Source: Embleya sp040605455 (GTDB taxonomy: Bacteria; Actinomycetota; Actinomycetes; Streptomycetales; Streptomycetaceae). From it: a stretch of DNA of 18,403 bases. Positions 1 through 7,936 of the stretch are shown here, piece by piece; positions within the stretch are counted from its first letter, which is position 1; each line of letters opens with the position of its first letter. Under the pieces are notes generated by a model. That model saw nothing but the letters and a program-made list of their open reading frames with translations. It ran no database searches and had not been told where the DNA came from. The translations under genes were made by a program, and so were the position numbers. The stretch is from NCBI RefSeq assembly GCF_040605455.1, contig NZ_JBEXCV010000164.1:1-18403 (forward strand). The letters run 5' to 3'.

Positions 1-34
1 AGGTTGCCGGCCAACTCATTGACGTTCTCCGTGA

Positions 35-2131
35 GTTGCTTCCAGGTACCGGAGAACCGCCCGCCGCGCGGCGACCGAGGCCGACGGCGCCGCCGCGCGC
101 GCCCAGGCCGCCGCCGACGGCGCGAAGGCGTCGGCGGAGACCGCGTTCGCCGAGAGCCGCACCGCGCACGCCGCAGCCGCCGACGCGATCGTCGCCGCGC
201 AGCAGGCCGCCGACAACGTCACGGTCGCCGAGCAGGCTTCCAAGACTGCGGCCGGCGCTGCGGACACCGCCCGCACCGACGCGGGCGCGGCCGGGGTCCA
301 GGCCGCCACGGCGCAAGTGAGCAGCGCCCGCACCACCGCCCAAGCCCAGGCTTCCGCCCAGGCCGCCGCGAGCGCCCGCGACTCGGCGAACCAGGTCGTG
401 GCCCCCGCGAACGAGGCGATCATCACCGGCGGCCCCTACCAGGAGAAGGACACCTCCGCAGGCTTGGCCGTACTCGTCGGCCAGACGTCCAAGTCCCTTG
501 CAGAGCAACAGGCCGCCGCAGCTCAGGCCAAGGCCGACGAAGCCGCCCGCGCCGCACAGTCCGCCAAGGACCTCGCGGCGCAGGCTAGCGCCGATGCCAA
601 GGCCGCCACCCAGGCTGCGGCGGCTGCGGCCGACGACGCCGCCAGAGCGGCCCGTGCGGTCACCGAGGCACGTACCTGGGCGACCAAGGCCGCCGGCGAC
701 TCCGGTGCGGCGCAGACATCCGCCGACAACGCCGGCTCACATGCCACCCGAGCCTGGGACGAGGCCACCAAGGCCGGCACCGCCGCCTACGCTGCCCACG
801 CCGACGCGACCCTCGCCCGGGACAACGCCACCGAGGCTGAACGCGACGCCGTCTCCGCCCGCACCACCGCGACCAAGGCCGAGACCGACGCGGGCACCGC
901 CCGCGACATCGCAGGCAAAGCCGAAACCGACGCCACCGCCGCGGAGAAGGCCGCCGCCAACGCCCAGACCAGCGCCCAGGAAGCTCAGGCCGCCGCCGAT
1001 CGCGCGGAGGAGCAACGGCGCAAGGACGAGGAAGCGGCCCGCCAGGCGCTACTCGTCGAGGAACACGCCGGCGGGGACCCGCTGAACCTCGACGACACGC
1101 ACATCCTGCTGGTCGCGTGCGGAGACGCCTGCCTGGCCGACCACAACGAGGCCGCCGGCCTCGCGAACCAGGACGTGATCGACTGGATCAGGGGCGAAGG
1201 CCTGGACATCGTCTTCGAGTTCATCGGCGTCAACGACGCGAAGAAGTGCTTCGGCAAGGGTGACGTGAAGAGTTGCCTGCTGACCGCGATGAACCTCGGC
1301 TCACTCGGCGCGGGACTGTTCAACCCGAAGAAGGCCGCCGAAGCGGTTTCCGCAACCACCAAGATCGCCACCCGGCTGCCCAAGTTCTTCGCCGCGGCCC
1401 GCGCCGCCCGGCAGGTCGTCAACGAAAGCCGCACCCTGATCACGGAATCCCGGACCGCCCTCTCCCGAGGCCCGGTCTCCCTCCCCGCACTGGCCAGGGG
1501 CGGCGGATACGTGAACACCCTCCTGGAAAGGTTCCAGGGGAAGCCGTGCACCGTCGGCGACCCGATCTACAAGCCCGTCGACACCGCGCACGGCAACCGG
1601 GCCATGGGGATGGAGGCATGCCTCGACAAGAAATACCTCGAGACCCACTCGGGCGGTGCGCCCAGCGTGCCCACGCCCGGACTCCAATGGGCCGGCAAAT
1701 ACGCCGGGTGGATGGGATTGCGCCCCGACGGTGCCATCAACCGTTGTCATCTGCTCGCGGACGTACTGTCGGGCCCCGGCGACAACCCGGCCAACCTCGC
1801 CACCTGCACCCGCCAGGCCAACACCTACGTCGTCGGGGACGGTCGTCTCCGCGAAACCATGCGGGACTTCGAAGTGGACGTGACGAAGCAGATCGACGGA
1901 GGGCTGACGGTTCACTACACGGTCACTCCGGAATACAGCGGCGATCGCACCGTACCTGCCACGTTCGTGATGATGGCCTACGGAACCGACGGCAGCGGAC
2001 TCCTCCACTGGTCCCGCAGCGCCGTCGTTCCCAACTCCTTCTACAGCCCTTCCCGGCAACTCTGGCGTAACCTCGGCCTAGCCGAGGACCCGAATACCAA
2101 GCTGCCCGTCCCGGTCGGCAGCACACCCTGA
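35..2131 (+). CDS. ALF-type polymorphic toxin tail with C-terminal DNA/RNA non-specific endonuclease (5' end missing or disrupted)
   Basis: One reading frame stays open from base 35 to the TGA at 2129-2131. No start codon is visible at its 5' end; stops lie just upstream at 20-22 and 32-34. The first in-frame candidate start is GTG 317, but codon-like Ala-rich protein continues upstream to about base 60, so the true N-terminus is probably lost. The first ~250 residues after GTG 317 are an Ala/Asp/Glu/Arg heptad-like coiled coil, containing the PYxExDxSAGLAVLVGQT block typical of Streptomyces ALF-repeat toxins. A linker follows, then a C-terminal nuclease domain. Its landmarks, numbered from GTG 317, are an NRCH motif with candidate catalytic His478, a downstream NLAT block (about N493), and N502 in the ANTY motif. 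These fit the Endonuclea_NS_2 (DNA/RNA non-specific endonuclease) fold. The inferred role is an exported antibacterial nuclease. The neighbouring SUKH gene supports a toxin-immunity pair. The family call is strong; the status of the 5' end is uncertain. Confidence 0.8.
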   Translation, partial: VASRYRRTARRAATEADGAAARAQAAADGAKASAETAFAESRTAHAAAADAIVAAQQAADNVTVAEQASKTAAGAADTARTDAGAAGVQAATAQVSSARTTAQAQASAQAAASARDSANQVVAPANEAIITGGPYQEKDTSAGLAVLVGQTSKSLAEQQAAAAQAKADEAARAAQSAKDLAAQASADAKAATQAAAAAADDAARAARAVTEARTWATKAAGDSGAAQTSADNAGSHATRAWDEATKAGTAAYAAHADATLARDNATEAERDAVSARTTATKAETDAGTARDIAGKAETDATAAEKAAANAQTSAQEAQAAADRAEEQRRKDEEAARQALLVEEHAGGDPLNLDDTHILLVACGDACLADHNEAAGLANQDVIDWIRGEGLDIVFEFIGVNDAKKCFGKGDVKSCLLTAMNLGSLGAGLFNPKKAAEAVSATTKIATRLPKFFAAARAARQVVNESRTLITESRTALSRGPVSLPALARGGGYVNTLLERFQGKPCTVGDPIYKPVDTAHGNRAMGMEACLDKKYLETHSGGAPSVPTPGLQWAGKYAGWMGLRPDGAINRCHLLADVLSGPGDNPANLATCTRQANTYVVGDGRLRETMRDFEVDVTKQIDGGLTVHYTVTPEYSGDRTVPATFVMMAYGTDGSGLLHWSRSAVVPNSFYSPSRQLWRNLGLAEDPNTKLPVPVGSTP

Positions 2132-2135
2132 GCAC

Positions 2136-2168
2136 AGGTCCCCTCGGCGCCCCACGCCGAGGGGACCT
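2136..2168 (+). terminator. Perfect hairpin directly after the nuclease toxin stop codon
   Basis: A perfect inverted repeat has 14-bp arms (2136-2149 and 2155-2168) around a 5-base loop. It begins four bases after the toxin stop codon. There is no clear T-run after it, as is common for actinobacterial terminators. It separates the toxin from the immunity gene, which starts 46 bases later, so it could end or attenuate read-through between them. Confidence 0.75.
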
Positions 2169-2213
2169 ACCCGCACTCGTCCGTAATGCCCAGTACGAAA
2201 GAAGTGATGTGTC

Positions 2214-2801
2214 GTGCGAGGAGACCGCAATCCCGAGGAACTCACACGGCTCATGCCCTTGCCCACGCCTGCGGGTGAACCGCGGCTCGACATGGTCTCT
2301 ACTCTGCGGTTGCCCGACGACTACACCTGGTTCCTTGCCCATTACGGGGGAGGGGAGATCGATCCGAGCATGGTGATCGTGGTCCCCGACGAACTCAAGA
2401 CGACCGACGCGGATCAGGAGATGGGACAGGAAACGGGTACGGCACATCTGACATGGCAAATGGAGGGCGGCATTCCGGGCGTCACCGATGTCCCGCCGCC
2501 CGTCCTGTCCTGGGGCGTCGACCACGCTCCCACTCTGCTGTGCTGGCTCACGATCGAGAACGACCCGAACCAGTGGCCGGTGGTCACCTTCAACCACGGG
2601 TTTCTGAAATGGGAAATCCATTCATGCGGCATGGTCGAGTTCCTCATCCGCGTCCTGCGCGGAGAAGGCCCCGAGGACCCTCTGCACGGCAGCCCTCTAT
2701 GGGCCGCGGGAACGGCTCGATTCCTAAACCGTCATGAAGCGAGTCGGCTCCGCTCGGCAGGCATCGATCCCCACACGGGGCAGGAATTCAACTTTGGCTG
2801 A
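2214..2801 (+). CDS. SUKH (SMI1/KNR4) family immunity protein
   Basis: This 195-residue protein is likely cytoplasmic and lacks a signal peptide or membrane segment. Near residues 34-46 it carries the SUKH landmark LPDDYxxFLxxYGGG, followed by alternating beta-strand-like hydrophobic stretches including a late LLCWLTIEND segment, as expected for the family. SUKH proteins commonly neutralise nuclease tips of polymorphic toxins. Its place directly behind the endonuclease-tailed toxin makes it the likely cognate immunity protein, binding and blocking that nuclease. The GTG start at 2214 is chosen because an in-frame TGA lies at 2205-2207. A weak purine-rich stretch near 2197-2204 may serve as ribosome binding site. 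Family call is good; the specific partner is inferred from position. Confidence 0.8.
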   Translation: MRGDRNPEELTRLMPLPTPAGEPRLDMVSTLRLPDDYTWFLAHYGGGEIDPSMVIVVPDELKTTDADQEMGQETGTAHLTWQMEGGIPGVTDVPPPVLSWGVDHAPTLLCWLTIENDPNQWPVVTFNHGFLKWEIHSCGMVEFLIRVLRGEGPEDPLHGSPLWAAGTARFLNRHEASRLRSAGIDPHTGQEFNFG

Positions 2802-3330
2802 ACGAATTCACAAGCCAGGCCGACGACTTTGACCTCGGCCTTGGGAGCGAGAACGGGAGACCGGTCCCGACCGCCCAGATATACGCGAGCAGCGATCCCT
2901 CGAGCGACCGACGAGAACCATCCGGGAAGTATCCGCCCTTGATCGTCCACGAGTCCTCGTCGGTTCGCTGACGGGGACTCTGTGCTTGTGAGGTGGGGCA
3001 TAGCTCGAGGTTCCTCGTCATGATTTCGCAGTGGTGGGTGGTGTGAGCTGGGGTGTTGCAGGTCGGATGGGAACGGTTCATGGCCGTTCGGATGGGGCGC
3101 GAGGGCTTGACCTGGGGATATCGCGGTTTCATTGAGAACGTGCGGGTGTGTTGCACATAGGCTTGTACGCCTACTGCTGCGTTCCTCAAAGGGTGTACAC
3201 GAACCGGCGCCGTAACGTGCGGGTAGGTGGGGTCGTTCTGCCCCAGATCCAAGGTCTGGCACGGTGGTTGGGTTGGAAGGTCGCGAGGGTCGTGGCCTGC
3301 GCGATGTCGGCGGCGTTGGAAAACGAGCGG
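2802..3330. other. Stretch without a recognisable gene between the SUKH gene and the IS5 remnant
   Basis: Open frames run through this stretch on the minus strand, but none gives a recognisable protein, a convincing start or a consistent family match. Part of it may be non-coding sequence left by a deletion inside the adjoining insertion sequence, since the transposase homology stops abruptly near 3330. I see no RNA gene here. Confidence 0.4.
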
Positions 3331-3844
3331 CCTGCTTGTCTGCGGCGCGTGCGAGGAGGACTTCGGCGCCGTCGCGGTCGTCGACGTTCGCCGGGCCGAC
3401 GTAGACCGCCAGGACCGGGCCGAGCGTGTCGACCGGGAGGTGACGCTTGACGCCCGACACCTTCTTCCCGCCGTCGTATCCGTGCCATCCGCCCCGCTCC
3501 GTGCCCTTGACGCTCTGGCTGTCCACGATCCCGGCGCTCGGTGTCGGATCACGGCCCCGACCGGTGCGTTCCCGCTCGCGGAGCGTGGCAAGGATCGCCT
3601 CCCACCGTCCCTCGATCCGCCACCTGCGCCAGTGGTGGCAGACCGTCTGGTACGGCGGGAAGTCGTGTGGAAGCAGACGCCAGGCACAGCCGGCCCGAAG
3701 CCGATACGACAATGCGTTGAGGATCTCGCGCCGAGGATGCCTGGGCGGTCGGCCCCCCGGCCTCGGCGGCGGCACGAGAGGAGCCAGGATCTCCTATTCC
3801 ACATCGGACGGACCCGTCCCATACACAGCGCGCGGTCCGACCAT
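3330..3844 (-). pseudogene. IS5-family transposase remnant (in-frame TAG, C-terminal half missing)
   Basis: From an ATG at 3844 the minus strand reads a typical IS5-family N-terminus, ending in DVE followed by TAG and then EILAPLVPPPRPGG. Family members usually have Trp at that position, so a TGG-to-TAG change is the simplest explanation. The frame then continues with the RAGCAWRLLPHDFPP block and the first catalytic-Asp block GIVDSQSVKGT. Next come the GYDGGKKVSGVKRH and GPANVDDRDGAEVLL segments. Similarity ends near 3330, so the C-terminal catalytic Glu region is absent. The copy is therefore doubly inactivated. The long open frame continuing to 2732 does not look like transposase. Confidence 0.85.
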
Positions 3845-3886
3845 GACCCGCATCCCCCGAGAGAAGCGACTACCAAGTCACGTTCC

Positions 3887-3912
3887 CTGAACAACCCTTC
3901 TCAGACACCCTC
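3887..3912. repeat. Probable terminal inverted repeat of the IS5 remnant
   Basis: Read on the minus strand, this segment begins GAGGGTGTCTGAGAAG and lies about 40 bases upstream of the transposase start, where the IS5-family end should be. A CTAG at 3912-3915 fits the YTAR target preference known for the IS5 group. No matching opposite end was found, consistent with loss of the other half of the element. Confidence 0.5.
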
Positions 3913-4015
3913 TAGCTCCCCATCCGCGTACACGTGAACGTCCCCAGGTGCCAGGTCACTTCCGTCTCTCGGACCGTGGGGTGTGAGCACGGTTGTTGTC
4001 AGACCTGGCGGACTC

Positions 4016-4435
4016 TCACGACGTTTCTGCTCTGCCGGGCGAGACTGCGAGATCGCCGTCGGGCATTGATGTGAAGCACCAGCCCTGTGGTCCGGTGATC
4101 TCCCACGCCGCCCCCGCCGGGCCGAATGAGCAGTTCAGGTGCAGGCCGGCGTCGAACACCATCCTCAGAGCGCCGGACTTGAATGCGACCGCCGACAAGA
4201 CAGATGTCCCGAGCAGTTGGGAGGCTGTGCTCCGCGAGGTCGGGGACAGCGGAAGAGCGGGATTGGTCAGAGCTGACCCGTGCGACAGGAAGGCGGGGCC
4301 TTCCAGGACGACGTCCCATCCCGAGTCGAGGGACAGCGCCGGATGGGGTTCGAGGGCGACCTCGGCAACGCGCCGGCCTCGGAGGTTCAGGATCCACCGG
4401 TCGGGGTGTTCGACCGGATTCGTGTCAGTGCTCAC
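4016..4435 (-). CDS. DUF6188-type small protein, possible orphan immunity protein
   Basis: This intact 139-residue protein starts at a GTG at 4435. It has an early W-x-L-x-L-R-G-R segment, a central ALEPH/VVLEGPAFLSHG region, and then the hallmark stretch LSAVAFKSGALRMVFDAG. It ends with AWEITGPQGW and a DGDLAV tail. I recognise this pattern from actinobacterial DUF6188 proteins, whose biochemical role is not established. No membrane or secretion signal is seen. It stands alone between IS remnants without a toxin beside it. Survival in such debris suggests a selected function; an orphan immunity role is inference only. Confidence 0.7.
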   Translation of the reverse strand: MSTDTNPVEHPDRWILNLRGRRVAEVALEPHPALSLDSGWDVVLEGPAFLSHGSALTNPALPLSPTSRSTASQLLGTSVLSAVAFKSGALRMVFDAGLHLNCSFGPAGAAWEITGPQGWCFTSMPDGDLAVSPGRAETS

Positions 4436-4487
4436 CCCTGCACCCTGGCCTACTCCATCATGGCGGTCCAGAGGATTGTCCTGGCTG

Positions 4488-4643
4488 TCAGGCCACTTCG
4501 GTGTCCCGCTCGATGGCCTTGAGGCGGTTCTTGAGCCGATAGCGGGGACCGTTGATGGAGATTACGTCGCAGTGGTGCAGGAGCCTGCCGAGGATGGCGG
4601 TGGCGAGGACTTCGTCGCCGAAGACCTGACCCCACTCAACTGG
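4488..4643 (-). pseudogene. istB: IS21-family IstB C-terminal fragment (first copy)
   Basis: The last ~50 residues before the minus-strand stop read EWGQVFGDEVLATAILGRLL and then HHCDVISINGPRYRLKNR. This is the C-terminal signature of IS21 IstB helper ATPases, which act with the IstA transposase. The Walker A and B regions and any istA gene are absent. Sequence to the right of about 4643 stops resembling IstB, so a breakpoint lies there. Confidence 0.8.
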
Positions 4644-4784
4644 GATGCCACCGGCACACCTTCCTCGCACCTGACCGATCAAGGCAGCACCTGGAGAATC
4701 CGGGCACCACCGTGAAGACCAACGAGGACCGCGGGAGATGGATACGGGCCGGTGGCAGCGGCGATCCATGAAAAGGAACATGTG

Positions 4785-4925
4785 CCGGCCCCAGATGGGT
4801 GGACCAAGACCCTCACCGACCCCCGACTCTGCGCCGCCATCGTGGACCGGCTGACCTTCAACGGTGCCATCATCCGGACCGGCACCGAGTCCTACCGCCT
4901 CGCTCACACCAGAGCCCAGGCGGGC
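4785..4925 (+). pseudogene. istB: IS21-family IstB C-terminal fragment (second copy, different subtype)
   Basis: The plus strand encodes WTKTLTDPRLCAAIVDRLTF followed by a GTGTESYRL-like motif (TGTESYRLAHTRAQ). This matches the end of a different IstB subgroup from the fragment at 4488-4643. Nothing upstream resembles the ATPase core. The two fragments point away from each other and are separated by about 140 bases that I cannot identify. Confidence 0.65.
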
Positions 4926-4994
4926 CAGGTCGCTGCGGGGTGTCCTTTGGGCCGGCTCCGAAACCCACGCGACCCATACACGGAACAGCCTCGC

Positions 4995-5819
4995 TCAGGA
5001 GGCGTCCAGATCCACGCCCGCGAGCGCGGGCATCGCCCGGAGAAAATCCGGGACGCTGCGGAGTTCGTCCAGCCGCTGCTCGTAGGACTCGACCCGCTTC
5101 GTGCAGTCCGCGGCAAGGGCGGTCGGCAGGCTGCGCAGATCGGTCTGCGAAGCGACGATGACGGAGTCGTAGTTGCCCACGTCCGAACCGATCGTGAGGT
5201 CGACGAAGATCCCGTCGTCCCCGAGGACGTCGGCCAGGGCCGGCCGCACCGGGCCCCGCAATGCCGCGGTCAGGCGCTCGAAGCGTTCGGCTCCCGGGGA
5301 AACGGCGAACACGGTGATCTCCGAGGAGGCGTCGAAGACCACGGCGTGCAGCGCGGACACCAGGTCCCGCGGGGTCGCCAGCGGGAACAGGCCCGCGCCC
5401 GCGCGGCCGACCCTCTCCACCTCCCATCCGGTGGGCCCCCGGCGGAACCTGACGTCCGAGCTCCCGGGAACGAAGCCGTTGTCCCGCGACTCGGCGGTCA
5501 CTTGCTCCGCGTCGACCTCGTACTCCCAGTCCACCAGAGTCGGCTCACGACCCAGCGTCCGTGCAGCGTCGTCGCGGTAGTACGTCGGGATCGCATACCG
5601 GGCCAGGCCGGCGGTCAGGCGCCAGACCAGACCCACGTAGACGGCGACTTCCTCCATGTTGTTGTTGTTCACGGCCCACTCTGAGAACGGCGTCCTCCCC
5701 TCGGGCCATTCCTCGAACAGCCCCGGCCAGTGCCTGGACACGACCACGTCGTCGCCCGGGAGATAGTGGAAGACACGGATGCCGTGGCGCTGGACGGCCT
5801 CGAACCGAATCGGATGCAC
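4995..5819 (-). CDS. Unrecognised 274-residue protein
   Basis: This long intact frame with normal high-GC codon use starts at GTG 5819 and encodes a soluble, acidic protein. No signal peptide, membrane helix or enzyme motif that I recognise is visible. Notable parts are four consecutive Asn codons near residue 52, an aromatic PTYYRDD segment near residue 80, and a hydrophobic region around VSALHAVVFDASSEITVFAV. The last ~50 residues look helical (KRVESYEQRLDELRSVPDFL). No clear Shine-Dalgarno lies before the start, so the start is tentative. Neighbours on both sides are pseudogenes, which makes its integrity noteworthy. It may be an immunity or accessory protein, but the sequence alone does not establish this. 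Confidence 0.6.
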   Translation of the reverse strand: MHPIRFEAVQRHGIRVFHYLPGDDVVVSRHWPGLFEEWPEGRTPFSEWAVNNNNMEEVAVYVGLVWRLTAGLARYAIPTYYRDDAARTLGREPTLVDWEYEVDAEQVTAESRDNGFVPGSSDVRFRRGPTGWEVERVGRAGAGLFPLATPRDLVSALHAVVFDASSEITVFAVSPGAERFERLTAALRGPVRPALADVLGDDGIFVDLTIGSDVGNYDSVIVASQTDLRSLPTALAADCTKRVESYEQRLDELRSVPDFLRAMPALAGVDLDAS

Positions 5820-5865
5820 GGCGCCAACCTAGCCGCCCCACGGCCTAAGCAAGCCGCCTGCCGGC

Positions 5866-6222
5866 CGGGGCCGTTTGCCGCAGCCGTCGCCGCGATGGCC
5901 ATCGTCGACCCCCAGCGGTGGCAAACCACGACACACCGCTTCCAGCGCGCGCACGCCCACCGACTCGCCGGACCCGCCGGGCCGGTACGCGCCCAGGACA
6001 TCGACGTCCCGGTCCTACTGCTGCACGGCGCGCTCGAGCCGGTCGCACCCGCAGCCGACGTACTCACCCTCGTCCGGGCCCTCACCGCCCTGGACCGGCC
6101 CCACCGCGTCGCGTTCTTCCCCGAGGCCGGCCACAGCCTGGCGATCCACACGTCGCGGCCCGCGCACTGCACGCCGAGATCACCTTCTACCGAGACGTGC
6201 TCGACGGCACGATCACCCCCGG
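5866..6222 (+). pseudogene. C-terminal remnant of an alpha/beta hydrolase (S9 peptidase-like), frameshifted
   Basis: The plus strand reads IDVPVLLLHGALEPVAPAAD and then HRVAFFPEAGHSLAI, the acid and histidine end of an alpha/beta-hydrolase of the prolyl-oligopeptidase type. Near 6150 the frame shifts by one, and the natural continuation HVAARALHAEITFYRDVLDG appears in the next frame. The acid position, usually Asp in HGxxDxxV motifs, reads Glu here. The nucleophile half is missing, since the minus-strand gene at 4995-5819 occupies the upstream side. The result is a truncated and frameshifted fossil. Confidence 0.7.
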
Positions 6223-6870
6223 AAGGACCGACCGCACGAACTTCCCACGTCCCGCACCCGCGTCTGCCCGCCGTAGGGCCGCAACACCGTCAACACCTGG
6301 CGCACCCGCGACACCGTCCGAAACGATTGCGTACGCGCCGCACACCCCGCCGCCTCCGTCGCCTGCGCGCATGCCTCGTCGACGTCGCCCGTGTCCACCA
6401 GCGACACCGCGAGCAACGCGTGGTCGATCGCCCGACGCCGCACCCGCGTCGGCGACAACGTCGCCAGGGCCCGCCGTGCACACACCCGCGCCCGATCGTC
6501 GTGGCCCAGGTCGTGCAGGCAGTGCGCCTCCTCGACCTCCAAGCGATCGAGAGAGCCGGAGCTGAACTCGATCGTTGCGAGCGGGGCGACACTCCGCGTC
6601 GCGGAGCCACAAGTACTCGAACCCAGAGTTCGGGGCCACCACGATCACATCGACCCACCCGACCTCGTCGGCGGACACGACACGCCCCAGGCGCTCCCCG
6701 AGAACGCGCAGCACCAGAGCACGGGCCGCCTCGCGGGGAACCTGACCGGCACGCCACCGCGTCGCCTGCGTGGTGTCCGTACGTATCGTCACACCGGTTC
6801 GCGCTCCCGCTTCGCGCACGCGCCTCGCCAACCCCTTGGCGTTCAAATCGGCCTCCGCCATCAGCGCCAC
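6213..6870 (-). pseudogene. HTH/TPR transcriptional regulator remnant with collapsed middle
   Basis: From about 6870 leftward one frame gives a helix-turn-helix N-terminus of Streptomyces type, with LNAKGLARRVREAGARTGVT and a following TQATRWRAGQVP recognition segment. Near 6590 this frame loses meaning. A second frame then supplies VAPLATIEFSSGSLDRLEVE and TPR-like helices (HDDRARVCARRALATL, AIDHALLAVSLVDTGDVDEA, ending VRQVLTVLRPYGG). Family members normally have several hundred residues between these parts. The locus is therefore an internal deletion plus frame change, and is unlikely to make a working regulator. The 3' end slightly overlaps the hydrolase remnant on the other strand. Confidence 0.65.
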
Positions 6871-6949
6871 GAGGACTGGAGCAACCGTTGTTCCTGGGGA
6901 ATCCCGCCCCTGCTGGGGGATCGCGCGCCCTCCCCGCTGAGCAGGAGCG

Positions 6950-7936
6950 TTACCCGCGCTTGCGCGGTTCCAGGACCTCCACCTTCGCCAGGTCGCGGTG
7001 GCGGTGGTGGGCCGCGGCGATCGCCGCGAGGTTCGGGCGGTCCAGCGCGTGGTAGGCCGCGGCGAGGAGTTCGGCCGCGTACGCCTCCCGGACCGGGTCG
7101 CCGTGCGAGGCCCAGTGCAGGTCCCGGCCCAGGACCAGGGCCTCCGCCGGGTCACCCGCCGCGCACCGGCTGCGTGCCTGCGCCACGGACTCGGCCAGAG
7201 CCTCGGCGTCGTCGAAGGACGCGTACATGTACTGCCCGAACCGGTAGTCGTCGGCGCCGTTGTGCGGCGGCCGACCCAACGCGGTCTCGCCCGTCACGAG
7301 TGCGCCGCCCCCGTCCAGGGTGGTGATCCGGTCGGGATCCACCGGCGGATGCCGCGACGCGTACGCGTGGATGTACGCGACATCGGTCTCGGGCCGATCG
7401 GCGGTCTCGAACGCGGTCAACGCCCGGCGCAGCAGGGTGAGGTCGGTCCGTCGTTCGTCCCAGTCGAGGACTTCGTCGGGGCCGTAGTCGTCGAGGTCGC
7501 GCCACACGCGTTCGATGACGAGCCGGACCGCTTCCAGCGGCGTCCCCGCGCTCCGGTCGATCCCGCCACCGTCGTTGTTGTAGTAGCTGCCGACGCCGCC
7601 CCACGTGCGCCCGTCGTCGAACCACAGGCCGTAGTGCAGGCCGTCGGAGCCGCCGTGCAGGAAGGTCAGGAACTCGGGCGGGTCGCGGTAGTAGCGGCCG
7701 TGCACGCGGACGTCGATGCCCGCGATGGGCTGCCCGTCCGGGTCGTCGAACAGGTCGAGGACGCCCATCGTGGTCAGCTCCGCGTCGCGCAGCGCACGCA
7801 GCTCCCGCGGGCCCAGCGCGTCGAGGAACGCGCGAAACCGGAAGATCGACTCGGGCAGCTCGACGCCCCAATCACGCCGAAAACGCTCCTCGATCCGAGC
7901 CCGAGACCGCGCGTCCACGACGTCACCCTTACCCAT
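6950..7936 (-). CDS. HPF1-like (DUF2228 / 'ADP-ribosylation family') protein
   Basis: The start is set at ATG 7936 because a GGACGGGG ribosome-binding stretch lies just upstream, giving 328 residues. Around residues 70-130 are an IDVRVHGRYYRDPPEFLTFL block and an LHYGLWFDD segment, ending in a GSYYNNDGGGID motif. The first part resembles the RFYYDPPEFQT core of eukaryotic HPF1 as I recall it. The C-terminal ~50 residues (ALVLGRDLHW, then AAYHALDRPNLAAI and HHRHR) resemble the HPF1 end (LGxDL, LLxLAYxxLxRxxL, H). HPF1 is a cofactor that completes the PARP1/2 active site for serine ADP-ribosylation. In my hand alignment the catalytic Glu of human HPF1 is not conserved here. The protein is soluble and no PARP gene is nearby. 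Function in bacteria is unknown to me. Confidence 0.7.
   Translation of the reverse strand: MGKGDVVDARSRARIEERFRRDWGVELPESIFRFRAFLDALGPRELRALRDAELTTMGVLDLFDDPDGQPIAGIDVRVHGRYYRDPPEFLTFLHGGSDGLHYGLWFDDGRTWGGVGSYYNNDGGGIDRSAGTPLEAVRLVIERVWRDLDDYGPDEVLDWDERRTDLTLLRRALTAFETADRPETDVAYIHAYASRHPPVDPDRITTLDGGGALVTGETALGRPPHNGADDYRFGQYMYASFDDAEALAESVAQARSRCAAGDPAEALVLGRDLHWASHGDPVREAYAAELLAAAYHALDRPNLAAIAAAHHRHRDLAKVEVLEPRKRG

Noticed and set aside
60..1050. Ala-codon periodicity in the toxin coiled coil as a possible DNA repeat array or CRISPR
   Set aside because: The periodicity is at protein level (degenerate Ala-rich heptads); no exact repeat-spacer structure is present.
2732..3330. Extension of the IS5 transposase frame to 2732
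   Set aside because: Transposase similarity stops near 3330; the rest has no IS5 C-terminal motifs and overlaps the end of the SUKH gene.
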